Shown one piece after another: positions 54,653-62,756 of a DNA stretch of 64,000 nucleotides; the first letter of the stretch is position 1, and the number at the start of each line of letters is the position of its first letter. The DNA is from Butyrivibrio sp. (GTDB lineage: Bacteria; Bacillota; Clostridia; Lachnospirales; Lachnospiraceae). The position numbers and the translations under genes are program-made. The notes beneath the pieces were generated by a model. The model was not told where the DNA came from. It did not search any database and saw only the letters and a list, made by a program, of their open reading frames with translations. The stretch spans positions 62,001 through 126,000 of the forward strand of contig SVGC01000008.1 of NCBI GenBank assembly GCA_015056495.1. Reading direction: 5' to 3'.

Positions 54653-56698
54653 TTAACTTGCATCAGCTTGTGACTTATATTCATCCATCATTTTTTCAGC
54701 CTCAATTAACTCGTTTTCAATTCCTTCCAGAAGAAATTTCAGATTATCAATCTGTTCCGATGTCGCATTTAACCAGCAGGATACCTTAAAATCTATTTTG
54801 TTAAGTAGTCCAATTATTATAGTTTCTTTCTCGATTTTTTTACCACAGATTATGTTTATAGCAGTAAATAGCATTGTAATAATCAGACTTAAAAGCCACT
54901 CTCGGTTTGCCCCCCATTCAACCATAACGTCCTTATTAATAATTGATAACAGCCCCCATATAACTACGAAGCAAATCAAAACCAAAATTCCTCTTATGCT
55001 CCAGCATATAACCTTTGCTATTTTGTTACGCTTCATCATTTCCGCAAGTTGCAAATTCTTTTCATCCTTATCACGAATCAAAGAATCTCGTCTTTCAACC
55101 AAGGTCGAGTACTGTTTAAAAGCATTAACCACCGTACCACGTTTTCCTCTCTCTGTCTCGACCTCAGATTTATAGAGTGACAACTCTTCGCCATATGTTT
55201 TCATCTCTGACTCAATATAACGTATATTAATATCTAAAGAATCCGCAGTAATATCTTCCGGTCGTTTTGCGTAGTTTTTAAACTCACCGAGCATTTCATA
55301 AAGAGCATCTCTTTCCAATTCCCCAGACTCAATCTTTGAATTCACTATCTTTATTTCGCTTCGCATTTTCGCTGAAGTAAAACTTGAAACTACAACTCTG
55401 GATCGAGTAATAGCTTCTAACGATGATGGAAGCGCTGCCTTTGATAAACCTTTATTCATCTTCAGCCATAAAATATTTGTCATTTTTCCGCATCCCATGA
55501 CAAAATTATAACAGTTTAACCGTTTACAATAATAAGAATTGACCGTCTGGACTTTTCCGTTGTCTGACACGAAAACAAATTTTATTTCTTCAAAATTTTT
55601 ATATTGCATTCCCTTTCTTAACTTGTTAATGTCGCTTACTCTTTTTACACCCTTTTCGACGTCTTTTTCCGAAACCTCTTCTGAAACCAAGTCTTTTAAA
55701 GCAGTGTCGCCCTCTAAATTATATTTTGCATTTTTCTCAGAATATCTGTCTGGAAATGCAAATTCCATTATCCCCTTTGCCTTTAACCGAGAATAGAAAT
55801 TTGCTCTTTTTTCCATTACATCTTCTTCGGACTTACAGCCTTCCGCTATACTTTCAGCCGCGTCACGCGTATAAAAGTTTTTTCCTTGCACGTAAAAAAT
55901 AGCAGAATTGAAAACATCATCTACTTCTTTTTTTACATAATCCATATATTTAACGGACATATATCTTTTACGTGTTTTTTCATTTATCTCTGAAATCAAC
56001 TGTAGCATTTCATCTATATACTGTTTATGAATCTCTCCGTGAAATCCTCCAAAGCTAAGCAATGCTTCTGTATCTAAGAAGATTACCATATCATTCTTCA
56101 GTTTTTCTATTTTGGAGATATCTTCATTGTACGTTAGTGCCGCATACTGATATACACCCTCCGTTATCTCCTCAATTCTTTTTTGAGCAGGAGTCCCCTC
56201 CAAAGAAATGATATATGAAGCAACTTCTGCGATATATTTCTGTTCGCATTTAGAGTCTAACAAAAAAGCGCAAAAAGACTTGGTTATTTCTGCTTTCTCC
56301 TTTTCACTTAATTTGTTTTCTCTTTTACCTTCTATGTATGTACAAACGCCATTTATGATATCGTCATTTTTGGCTATTTCTTCCTCAAGCGAAGGCCCCA
56401 TCGAACTTATCGTCCCTGTAATGCACTCTCTTTTAACAAGAAAGAACCCATCTCTTGATTCAGTCAATTCAGTTCTTCTAATTGCATTTTTAATCACATT
56501 CTGTGGAATAGAATCAAAGCCAAAATCATCTACAAGATATCTGCTCATATCTACCGCAGAAAACTTAGTTAACCCCTTTTCTACAATAATGTCCCCAATA
56601 AAAGCTGCCAAGACATCGTACACATCCATTTTCTTCGAATGTAAATCCTTAAATAAAACGACCGCCGCAATCTTTTGTGTCTCTAGCATAACGTTCAT
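54653..56698 (-). CDS. Unknown 681-aa protein with possible PIN-like motif and two C-terminal membrane helices
   Basis: The N-terminal third is helical. Near residue 200, DMVIFLDTEALLSFGGF is the kind of strand-plus-acid motif seen at the start of PIN-like nucleases, and KFVFVSDNGKVQTVNSYYC (near 375) could be a later PIN-like strand. A coiled-coil stretch lies at about 480-560, then two helices (about 575-598 and 610-630). It is downstream of the IetS-like gene by 95 bases, same direction, inside the module bounded by integrase fragments. I infer an additional component or effector; no family is certain. Confidence 0.6.
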   Translation of the reverse strand: MNVMLETQKIAAVVLFKDLHSKKMDVYDVLAAFIGDIIVEKGLTKFSAVDMSRYLVDDFGFDSIPQNVIKNAIRRTELTESRDGFFLVKRECITGTISSMGPSLEEEIAKNDDIINGVCTYIEGKRENKLSEKEKAEITKSFCAFLLDSKCEQKYIAEVASYIISLEGTPAQKRIEEITEGVYQYAALTYNEDISKIEKLKNDMVIFLDTEALLSFGGFHGEIHKQYIDEMLQLISEINEKTRKRYMSVKYMDYVKKEVDDVFNSAIFYVQGKNFYTRDAAESIAEGCKSEEDVMEKRANFYSRLKAKGIMEFAFPDRYSEKNAKYNLEGDTALKDLVSEEVSEKDVEKGVKRVSDINKLRKGMQYKNFEEIKFVFVSDNGKVQTVNSYYCKRLNCYNFVMGCGKMTNILWLKMNKGLSKAALPSSLEAITRSRVVVSSFTSAKMRSEIKIVNSKIESGELERDALYEMLGEFKNYAKRPEDITADSLDINIRYIESEMKTYGEELSLYKSEVETERGKRGTVVNAFKQYSTLVERRDSLIRDKDEKNLQLAEMMKRNKIAKVICWSIRGILVLICFVVIWGLLSIINKDVMVEWGANREWLLSLIITMLFTAINIICGKKIEKETIIIGLLNKIDFKVSCWLNATSEQIDNLKFLLEGIENELIEAEKMMDEYKSQADAS

Positions 56699-56793
56699 AT
56701 TGTAACTTTCTCCATTTTTCTTTTGTTTTAGTCTCTAAATCAACAGCCTTTACACTGCTATCTCGTTATAATTTATTGCTAATAATTCATATC

Positions 56794-59046
56794 CTACTCA
56801 AAATGTATCTCTTCCTGACTCGACGCATAAATATCCAGCTGATTTTGAACATCTATCCTATTTACAATCCAGCCACGCAGCGTACATGCTTTAATAAAAT
56901 CCTCTATCCGGTTAATACCGTTTACTTCTTTCAAGGTGACAACGACACCGAAATTTAACGGCTCCCTCATTTGTGTACTGAGTCTTTCCTTTGATGTTAC
57001 AGAAAGGCCCCATAACCGATCATCGTATGATTTCACAGGTTTGTTGCTGTTCTTAACTATTCGAGAGATAAACTTTGTATTGTCCCATTTGCGGAATTCT
57101 TTTCGTGACTGTCTCTCATCCATTCTGCTATCCGGATCATCCTGGACATTATCATTGATATCGCTGATTTTTCCTTTATCATCCACAATTCTTCCGAATT
57201 TTAAAGATAACTCCCTGTCTGTATAGTCAACGCCTTGTGTTCTTGAGCATTCCGGGAAATAGCACAATGTTGCTCTGGCAACATAAGGATACTTATTATC
57301 ATCATCCTTCGGCACTGGAATTGCATAGTTAGCTGTGCGGTATGAATCCGAAGTTCCATAAACAACAAATCGAATTTCGTCGCTTTCTGTTTCCACGATT
57401 TTTCGGATATCTACTGGAACCACACCATATCCCAGAACAGACTTGCTTTTTATAGCCATTGTTTTGTAATCCCATGCTGCCGCCGAATCAATTATTAATG
57501 CCTTAGCGACTTCCTTCGGCATTCCCATTACATCTATCAGGTAACACATTTTCCTACTAATCCAGGGGGCGGCAAATGATGTGCCATATACCCCTTCAGT
57601 TCCATAGGATGTATATGCAGTAATTCTGTCATCGTAATCCCCGCCATAATAAGAAACATCCGGCTTATTATAAAATGAAAGAATATTACCCTTTCTGGAA
57701 TAGCTTGCCGGTTGTCCGTCTCTCCTGACAGAGTTTACTACAAGTGAATTCAGCGAGTCCGCAGGCGAACCTACTCTTAAGATTCCCTCCCTAGTTTCAC
57801 GATTGTCATTTGTTCCGGAAACTACAAAGATCACATTCTTTTTTGCTTGTATTTCATCTAAAGCCGCAGCATCGAATGATACAAAGTTTCTTGACACCTC
57901 ATCATCTGTTCCTAACGAAAGGTTCCATACATGTATATCCGGATTTTCATTCACGATATCTTTGATTTTTTTAACCAATCGTATCGTTGAAATTCTGCTG
58001 GAACAAACCCCAAAGTGGCGAGCTCTAAATCTTCCGCATCCATCATCAAGCCATGGGTTCATTCTGGGACCATCAACAATAATTGAAGTAACCTCGGTTC
58101 CATGATCTCTAAGAGCTAAATCGTTCTGATATTTTTCCATATCACTTATATAATCGTTATTGTCAACCCAGCTGCCAAAATAAACACTTTCGTCAAAGAA
58201 AGTATCAATAACTCCTATCACAGGCTCATTTTGGGGTTTGGGGATATCATACTCATCTCTCTTTTTCGGAGATATATCTTCTAAAGTAATTGATGATAAA
58301 TCTGCCGAAATCATAGAAATCATGTATGGTATCTTGTCATTTATGATTTCAAACAAATCTCTTGTGACAGAAATAGTATCATCTCCATATGCTGTGTAAG
58401 GTAATTGAGCATCATCTATCCTTAGCTTTTCAAGTAAAAGCGATAAAGAAAGCTCAGACTTATAAAACGTAATCAAAAATGTATCTCTGTCAGGAACTTC
58501 CGTAACACGTGGAACGTCGAACTTTTCCACAACCGAGCAATCAATGATCAAGTCCCGAAGCTTTCCCTTTCCAAGTGAAAATCCTTCATAATCAATATTG
58601 CTGTTAGGTTCAGCAAAGTTCATAGGTGTAGCCTTCCCACCTAATCTTTTTTGCAGAAATTCCTTAGCTACCTGTAATTCTTCTATTGTTTTATTGATTG
58701 TTTTTTCATCAACATAATGTGTAATAATATGGTTTTCTTCTCCCTCGGGTGCATCCGAAAACCTTGCGCCAACCACAGTATCATTAGTCGATTGTCGACT
58801 TGGTTTCAACAATTCTCTTACACGATTGGATTTCGCAATAATATCGTTATACCAAATATCAATCATCATTTTGTCAGTAATGCGCGGATTATCTTTATAA
58901 AACCTAAGAACAGCGCGTAAACTATCAATCAACTCATCTATCTTCTCCGTTGAAGTTTCAGCTTTGGCACGCAGGTTTCTCGCACCGGGCTTTTGATTAT
59001 TCTTTTCCCCTGTAAATCTGAGTTTTACTTGAAGTAACGGATTCAT
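56794..59046 (-). CDS. ietS: Subtilisin-like serine protease, IetS-like
   Basis: The 750-aa product has an S8-type catalytic triad: Asp281 in IGVIDTFFDE, His315 in DHGTEVTS, Ser490 in GVYGTSFAAPW, with oxyanion Asn413 in VSGTNDN. No signal peptide, so it acts in the cytoplasm. A 270-residue N-terminal region and 230-residue C-terminal region flank the protease. Together with the AAA+ ATPase one base upstream it matches IetAS, an ATPase-protease pair first described as a toxin-antitoxin-like plasmid system and later as phage defence. Confidence 0.85.
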   Translation of the reverse strand: MNPLLQVKLRFTGEKNNQKPGARNLRAKAETSTEKIDELIDSLRAVLRFYKDNPRITDKMMIDIWYNDIIAKSNRVRELLKPSRQSTNDTVVGARFSDAPEGEENHIITHYVDEKTINKTIEELQVAKEFLQKRLGGKATPMNFAEPNSNIDYEGFSLGKGKLRDLIIDCSVVEKFDVPRVTEVPDRDTFLITFYKSELSLSLLLEKLRIDDAQLPYTAYGDDTISVTRDLFEIINDKIPYMISMISADLSSITLEDISPKKRDEYDIPKPQNEPVIGVIDTFFDESVYFGSWVDNNDYISDMEKYQNDLALRDHGTEVTSIIVDGPRMNPWLDDGCGRFRARHFGVCSSRISTIRLVKKIKDIVNENPDIHVWNLSLGTDDEVSRNFVSFDAAALDEIQAKKNVIFVVSGTNDNRETREGILRVGSPADSLNSLVVNSVRRDGQPASYSRKGNILSFYNKPDVSYYGGDYDDRITAYTSYGTEGVYGTSFAAPWISRKMCYLIDVMGMPKEVAKALIIDSAAAWDYKTMAIKSKSVLGYGVVPVDIRKIVETESDEIRFVVYGTSDSYRTANYAIPVPKDDDNKYPYVARATLCYFPECSRTQGVDYTDRELSLKFGRIVDDKGKISDINDNVQDDPDSRMDERQSRKEFRKWDNTKFISRIVKNSNKPVKSYDDRLWGLSVTSKERLSTQMREPLNFGVVVTLKEVNGINRIEDFIKACTLRGWIVNRIDVQNQLDIYASSQEEIHFE

Positions 59047-59047
59047 C

Positions 59048-60082
59048 TTAGTTCTCCTTTAATTTCCGTGACACACTGCTCTTTGGAATACGGGACAATA
59101 TCTCAATTTCTCTTGTTGTATAACCCTCATCGCTAAGTCTTTGTATATCTATTTCTTTGTTATCGTTTAATGCAAAATATATCTTTCTCAGATAATCGTA
59201 CTCATTAGCCTCGCTTGAAAATGCCACCGACGTTTTAATAATCTGCTTCAAATCTCCCGGATAAGGAATCGTTTTCAGATTATTAAGGATTTTATTAAAA
59301 AGTCGCATATCCTGCCTTGAATTAGCATTCTTCTTTAATGTTGAAGACAGAAGTGAATCCGCTATTTCAATCAGGTCATCATTTGAGTATCTGTCAAACG
59401 ATACCGTAGCATCAAACCTTCGTACTATAGCTTTATCAAAGTTAGTAAACAAATTTGTAGTAGCTATTATGATGATGTTTTCGTTTAACCTGTCTAATTC
59501 TTTTATAAATGTAGAGGTGACTCTCCCCATCTCTCTCAAGTCATTGGCATTAACTCTATCCAGTACCAATGCATCAATCTCATCCATCAATACAATAATT
59601 TTTCCGAATGCAAGATGGTTTATCTCGTCAAACAGAATCGATACATTCTTGGCTGTCTCTCCAAGCCGACTATCTATGAGCTGTTCAAAGTCAACCCTCA
59701 AAAGGTCTCTTCCCAAAATACGTGCTATTTGATATGCGGATTCTGTCTTACCGGTTCCCGGAGCTCCATAAAATAAGAATTTACTCAAATCCGACTTTTC
59801 GCTGATAGCTCTGGTTATTCCCAATATATCCTCTTCAATAATCTCCGGTAATAGCAACGGAGTATTGGTATAGTCAACCTTTGTCAAATAGTGAAGATTT
59901 TTATATGAACTCTGCGGCACATAATAATTTGCACTAGACACTAATTCCATAAGATATGTTGCCATAGCAGAATCACCGCTCTGATCAAACTCTCTTGCTA
60001 TTTCAGCAACCTCAGAAATAAAAGCCTCCTCATTCTTTTCAACATGATATCTAACCAAATTCATAATACTTTGCTTTTTCAT
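59048..60082 (-). CDS. ietA: AAA+ ATPase, IetA-like
   Basis: The 344-aa product has Walker A FYGAPGTGKTESAYQIA (residues 104-120), Walker B KIIVLMDEIDALV (161-173), sensor IIIIATTNLFTNFD and arginine-finger region AIVRRFDATV. A helical N-terminal domain (1-80) and an HTH-like end (REIEILSRIPKSSVSRKL) flank it. It precedes the IetS-like protease by one base, and a strong promoter with repeats lies upstream. It probably recognises the phage trigger and controls the protease. Confidence 0.85.
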   Translation of the reverse strand: MKKQSIMNLVRYHVEKNEEAFISEVAEIAREFDQSGDSAMATYLMELVSSANYYVPQSSYKNLHYLTKVDYTNTPLLLPEIIEEDILGITRAISEKSDLSKFLFYGAPGTGKTESAYQIARILGRDLLRVDFEQLIDSRLGETAKNVSILFDEINHLAFGKIIVLMDEIDALVLDRVNANDLREMGRVTSTFIKELDRLNENIIIIATTNLFTNFDKAIVRRFDATVSFDRYSNDDLIEIADSLLSSTLKKNANSRQDMRLFNKILNNLKTIPYPGDLKQIIKTSVAFSSEANEYDYLRKIYFALNDNKEIDIQRLSDEGYTTREIEILSRIPKSSVSRKLKEN

Positions 60083-60124
60083 TGTTTTATTCCTCTCAGA
60101 CGGATGCTCTTATACTTCAGTATT

Positions 60125-60153
60125 ATTATATTGTTCCTTGGGACAAACGTCAA
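60125..60153 (-). promoter_or_regulatory. Consensus promoter of the IetAS-like operon
   Basis: Minus-strand TTGACG and TATAAT separated by exactly 17 bases, about 43 bases before the ATPase start. Near-perfect sigma-A consensus. Confidence 0.75.
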
Positions 60154-60168
60154 TCCTTTTGGGACAAA
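60140..60168 (-). promoter_or_regulatory. Direct repeats TTTGTCCC overlapping the IetAS promoter (possible operator)
   Basis: TTTGTCCC occurs at 60140-60147 (inside the promoter spacer) and 60161-60168 (upstream of the -35), 21 bases apart, about two helical turns. This arrangement suits a dimeric repressor on one DNA face. Confidence 0.5.
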
Positions 60169-60182
60169 TTCTTGTCACTTTA

Positions 60183-60815
60183 CTGTTCTAGCCGACACTT
60201 TACACCGGCATATATACCGACATTTTCATCCTATAGAATTGTCGTAAATAACAATACCCACCCAGGATCGTCAAGTCATACACCGTAACATATATCTTCT
60301 TGACACTCCCGAGTGGGTTTGTATTTTTGTAACCAATGCTGCTTAAGGATAAGCAGCCGCCATATTCAATTTTCATCATATCGTGGCAATTTCAAATGTT
60401 GAAAATCAGTTGTAAATAGTTGCTGTTCTCGCTGAAAGCATCGGAATTATCAAGGTTTCAGGCTTCGGTAAGTGTAATGCCCCAGCAGACGAACAGTATT
60501 TTGATCATATTTTTTCTGTTTTCCTATCCTATCGGCTTACACCTTGGATTATTGCCCTCACAAAAATTGTAAACGGGTTGTAAATCCAGGTTGCGATTGC
60601 CTTTATTCCTTGATTTCAGAGACTTTGAGGCTACCGATTAGTGCCCTGCCGTGGCAGATGAATAACACCTTTATCATACTAATTTTATCTCCTCAAATCT
60701 TCTCAAAGCCTTGTAAATCCTGACTTTTCGACCTTTGTGCAATTTTACTTGAGAGTTCACTTTCTTCTCAAAAAATCTCATTTTTTCCATGTTATTTCAG
60801 GCAATTGGCTCTCAC
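60183..60815. other. Noncoding gap between the IetAS promoter and the integrase fragment
   Basis: No gene seen. A long imperfect hairpin (CCCAC..GTCAAG / CTTGAC..GTGGG, about 60256-60310) is present. The motif TTGTAAA recurs at 60409-60415, 60568-60574, 60579-60585 and 60711-60717 on the plus strand. Such repeats are typical of recombinase-binding arm sites next to integrase genes, so this may be an old attachment region. Confidence 0.35.
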
Positions 60816-60905
60816 TTAAGTTTCTTACGATTGGATAGAATGCGAAGAAATGCTTCCATTACTTCCGGTGTCATCTGGAGCTTTCTAGTTCCGCTCTAGG
60901 CGTAC
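60816..60905 (-). pseudogene. Tyrosine recombinase, internal fragment
   Basis: The minus-strand frame reads SGTRKLQMTPEVMEAFLRIL then SNRKKLK and stops. KLQMTPEVMEAF..IL.NRK is the segment preceding the catalytic domain of the integrase type whose C-terminus appears at 54474-54629. The two fragments are in the right order and orientation for one gene split by the defence module. Confidence 0.6.
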
Positions 60906-60945
60906 CCTTCCCCTGATGAATACTTTACTCACTAATGCAACCTAA

Positions 60946-61575
60946 TCACTGGATTTTACTTTCTGCAGGATCCACTAAATAAAAGTGTTCCTTATTTCTT
61001 TTACACTCCAAAACTGGAATTCTTTTAGTAATTTCGCGTTTTATTCTTCCATCACTATAAATTATATCTCTCCACTCAACTGGTTTATTATAATATTTCA
61101 TTTCTCCTCCACATTTTGGACATTTACCAGCTTGTATTTTTTCTATTGTAATTCTTTTACCATATCCATTAATTGCTAAATTCAAAATCAAAGGAATTCT
61201 AATTTCTTTCTTTGCAATTCTTCTCAAACTAATTACTAATACGAATAGAATCACAACCCCAGCAAAAAATAAAAGATACCTTTGCACATCTAAATTTGCA
61301 TCAACTTGAAAATTTCCATTTAAAACATTTAATGCATTTTTTATTATTTTTCCAATAGGAATGACTCCTATAATACCTATAAATACACTGATCCAAGTCA
61401 GAACAGCTAACGTAAAAGGGCTTCTCCATAACGGTTCCGGTGTATAGTTCGCATTTTTTTCCTCTTCAAGACGAGTACCGTTATAAATATTTCCTACAGC
61501 AAATTGAACAGAGCCATTAAAATTTGTTATACCATTAAAATTATTCTGATTACTATTTTCTTTTTTATTATCCAT
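60946..61575 (-). CDS. Membrane protein with zinc ribbon and N-terminal NFNG motif
   Basis: The 209-aa product has an Asn-rich start (NSNQNNFNGITNFNGSVQFA then VGNIYNGT) and two helices (about 55-75 and 100-120). A C-terminal zinc ribbon-like part follows (KCPKCGGEMKY, a later single Cys-Lys-Arg knuckle VLECKRNKEHF). The opening motif resembles short beta-segments placed before membrane or toxin domains in conflict proteins. ATG 61575 (GAAGGTTAAATAAT in front) is preferred over the open frame to 61635. Function unknown. Confidence 0.6.
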   Translation of the reverse strand: MDNKKENSNQNNFNGITNFNGSVQFAVGNIYNGTRLEEEKNANYTPEPLWRSPFTLAVLTWISVFIGIIGVIPIGKIIKNALNVLNGNFQVDANLDVQRYLLFFAGVVILFVLVISLRRIAKKEIRIPLILNLAINGYGKRITIEKIQAGKCPKCGGEMKYYNKPVEWRDIIYSDGRIKREITKRIPVLECKRNKEHFYLVDPAESKIQ

Positions 61576-61734
61576 ATTATTTAACCTTCTTTCCCTGTAT
61601 GTAAAAAAATATATATTGCACTTTGCACCCATCACGCATTACAACAATGCAGCCTAAAGTCCCGTCATTTTATACCAAGGATTATGTAGGGACAGGAACT
61701 TCCATAAGCTCATAGAGCTTACGTTGTTTGTTAG

Positions 61735-62121
61735 TTATTTCAGATAGATGATAGATAGCTTTAAGTTGGGACTTATCATCCTGATGGTTTCTGCATATTC
61801 CGAAGCCTTTTCCATACCTTTGAGCAAGGTCATGTCAATTTCACCGGTTTTAAACGCTTCCTCAAGAGTAACGTTGTTAATAGCTTCATTTGATGTTGGA
61901 TTGCTTATAAATGATGTCTGCACTCGCACATCCAACTCAGCCCTACTTCGGCTACGTATGTTTTCATGCTCAGTTTTGATCTTGTACTCCGTTTTCTTTT
62001 CAATTCTGTGGAGCATCCCCGGAAAATCCGGGTAATACTCCAGCATCAGCGATAGTCTTTTCTCAGGTGTAGCTTTCTTGTAGCTGTTTAATAGATCCGT
62101 CTCTCTGATCTTCAAAGCCAT
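61735..62121 (-). CDS. Unknown small protein
   Basis: The 128-aa product (SYKKATPEKRLSLMLEYYPD then FPGMLHRIEKKTEYKIKTEH) is charged, with no membrane helix and no recognised domain. GGGAGG lies before the ATG. Its stop-start spacing to the next upstream small gene is 12 bases, so they form an operon. Possibly a passenger of a mobile element. Confidence 0.5.
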   Translation of the reverse strand: MALKIRETDLLNSYKKATPEKRLSLMLEYYPDFPGMLHRIEKKTEYKIKTEHENIRSRSRAELDVRVQTSFISNPTSNEAINNVTLEEAFKTGEIDMTLLKGMEKASEYAETIRMISPNLKLSIIYLK

Positions 62122-62133
62122 ACCGCACCTCCC

Positions 62134-62343
62134 TCAAGAAAACTTCTTCAAGTAAAACCATTCAAGATACTGCTTGCATTGCTGGAAGTCTGGTGTAGAA
62201 ATCAAAAGCCCTATATCTACCCTCTGAAGCAGGTCTATTGCTTCAATCTGTTCCTTTGTCAGGTAAGGTCTGATGCTCGTTCCAGCTTTAAGGCCATGTT
62301 CCTCTCTGACTTGCATTACTGATACTACCCGGCTTTGATACAT
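62134..62343 (-). CDS. Unknown small protein
   Basis: The 69-aa product (VVSVMQVREEHGLKAGTSIR then PYLTKEQIEAIDLLQRVDIG) could be helical; no family recognised. The frame is open to GTG 62355; the first ATG is 62343 and another lies nine codons on. It is followed by the 128-aa gene. Possibly a regulator or mobile-element accessory. Confidence 0.45.
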   Translation of the reverse strand: MYQSRVVSVMQVREEHGLKAGTSIRPYLTKEQIEAIDLLQRVDIGLLISTPDFQQCKQYLEWFYLKKFS

Positions 62344-62539
62344 AATGAACGGCACTTCAAGTAGATTACTATTATTGCTTGTAAATATTATCTAAGTTGA
62401 TACATGGTCCATGTGTTAACCATCTTATTCAGCTCCTCAAGGTAAATAATTCCTAAGCAGCTCCATGACTTTTCCTGGGTACCATTCATAATCGCTATGA
62501 CACGATCCCCGTTATAGATTGCCCTATATTGTTTATTGC

Positions 62540-62740
62540 ATAATTAATGTACCTAAAGTTGCAGAGACGATTCCTCAAAGTTGCATGAGGAATTTCCCTA
62601 TTATTGCAGATGCTGTTTGGTACTTCCCTAAGCCCATATATCGCATGTGAGTTTAAGGAAATATCAAACATCCATTGCAGACATACCGTTATCTTCTGTA
62701 TCCTTAAATTGTTGTTGCAGACAATAATCTAAGGAAGAGA
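62540..62740 (+). repeat. IS21 left-end repeats
   Basis: TTGCAGA-type motifs recur at four places before istA (for example GTTGCAGAGAC near 62560, ATTGCAGATGC near 62604, ATTGCAGACATACC near 62675 and GTTGCAGACAATAATC near 62714), with associated TTAAGGAA or CCTAAG blocks. Multiple terminal repeats are typical of IS21 transposase-binding ends. Confidence 0.55.
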
Positions 62741-62756
62741 AAGGAGTATGATTGCA

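Noticed and set aside
56208..56705. 165-codon plus-strand frame
   Set aside because: Shadow of the 681-aa gene; no ribosome binding site or recognisable domain.
60409..60717. Recurring TTGTAAA motifs considered as a CRISPR array
   Set aside because: Spacing is irregular and the shared unit is only seven bases, so it is not a CRISPR array; recombinase arm sites are more likely.
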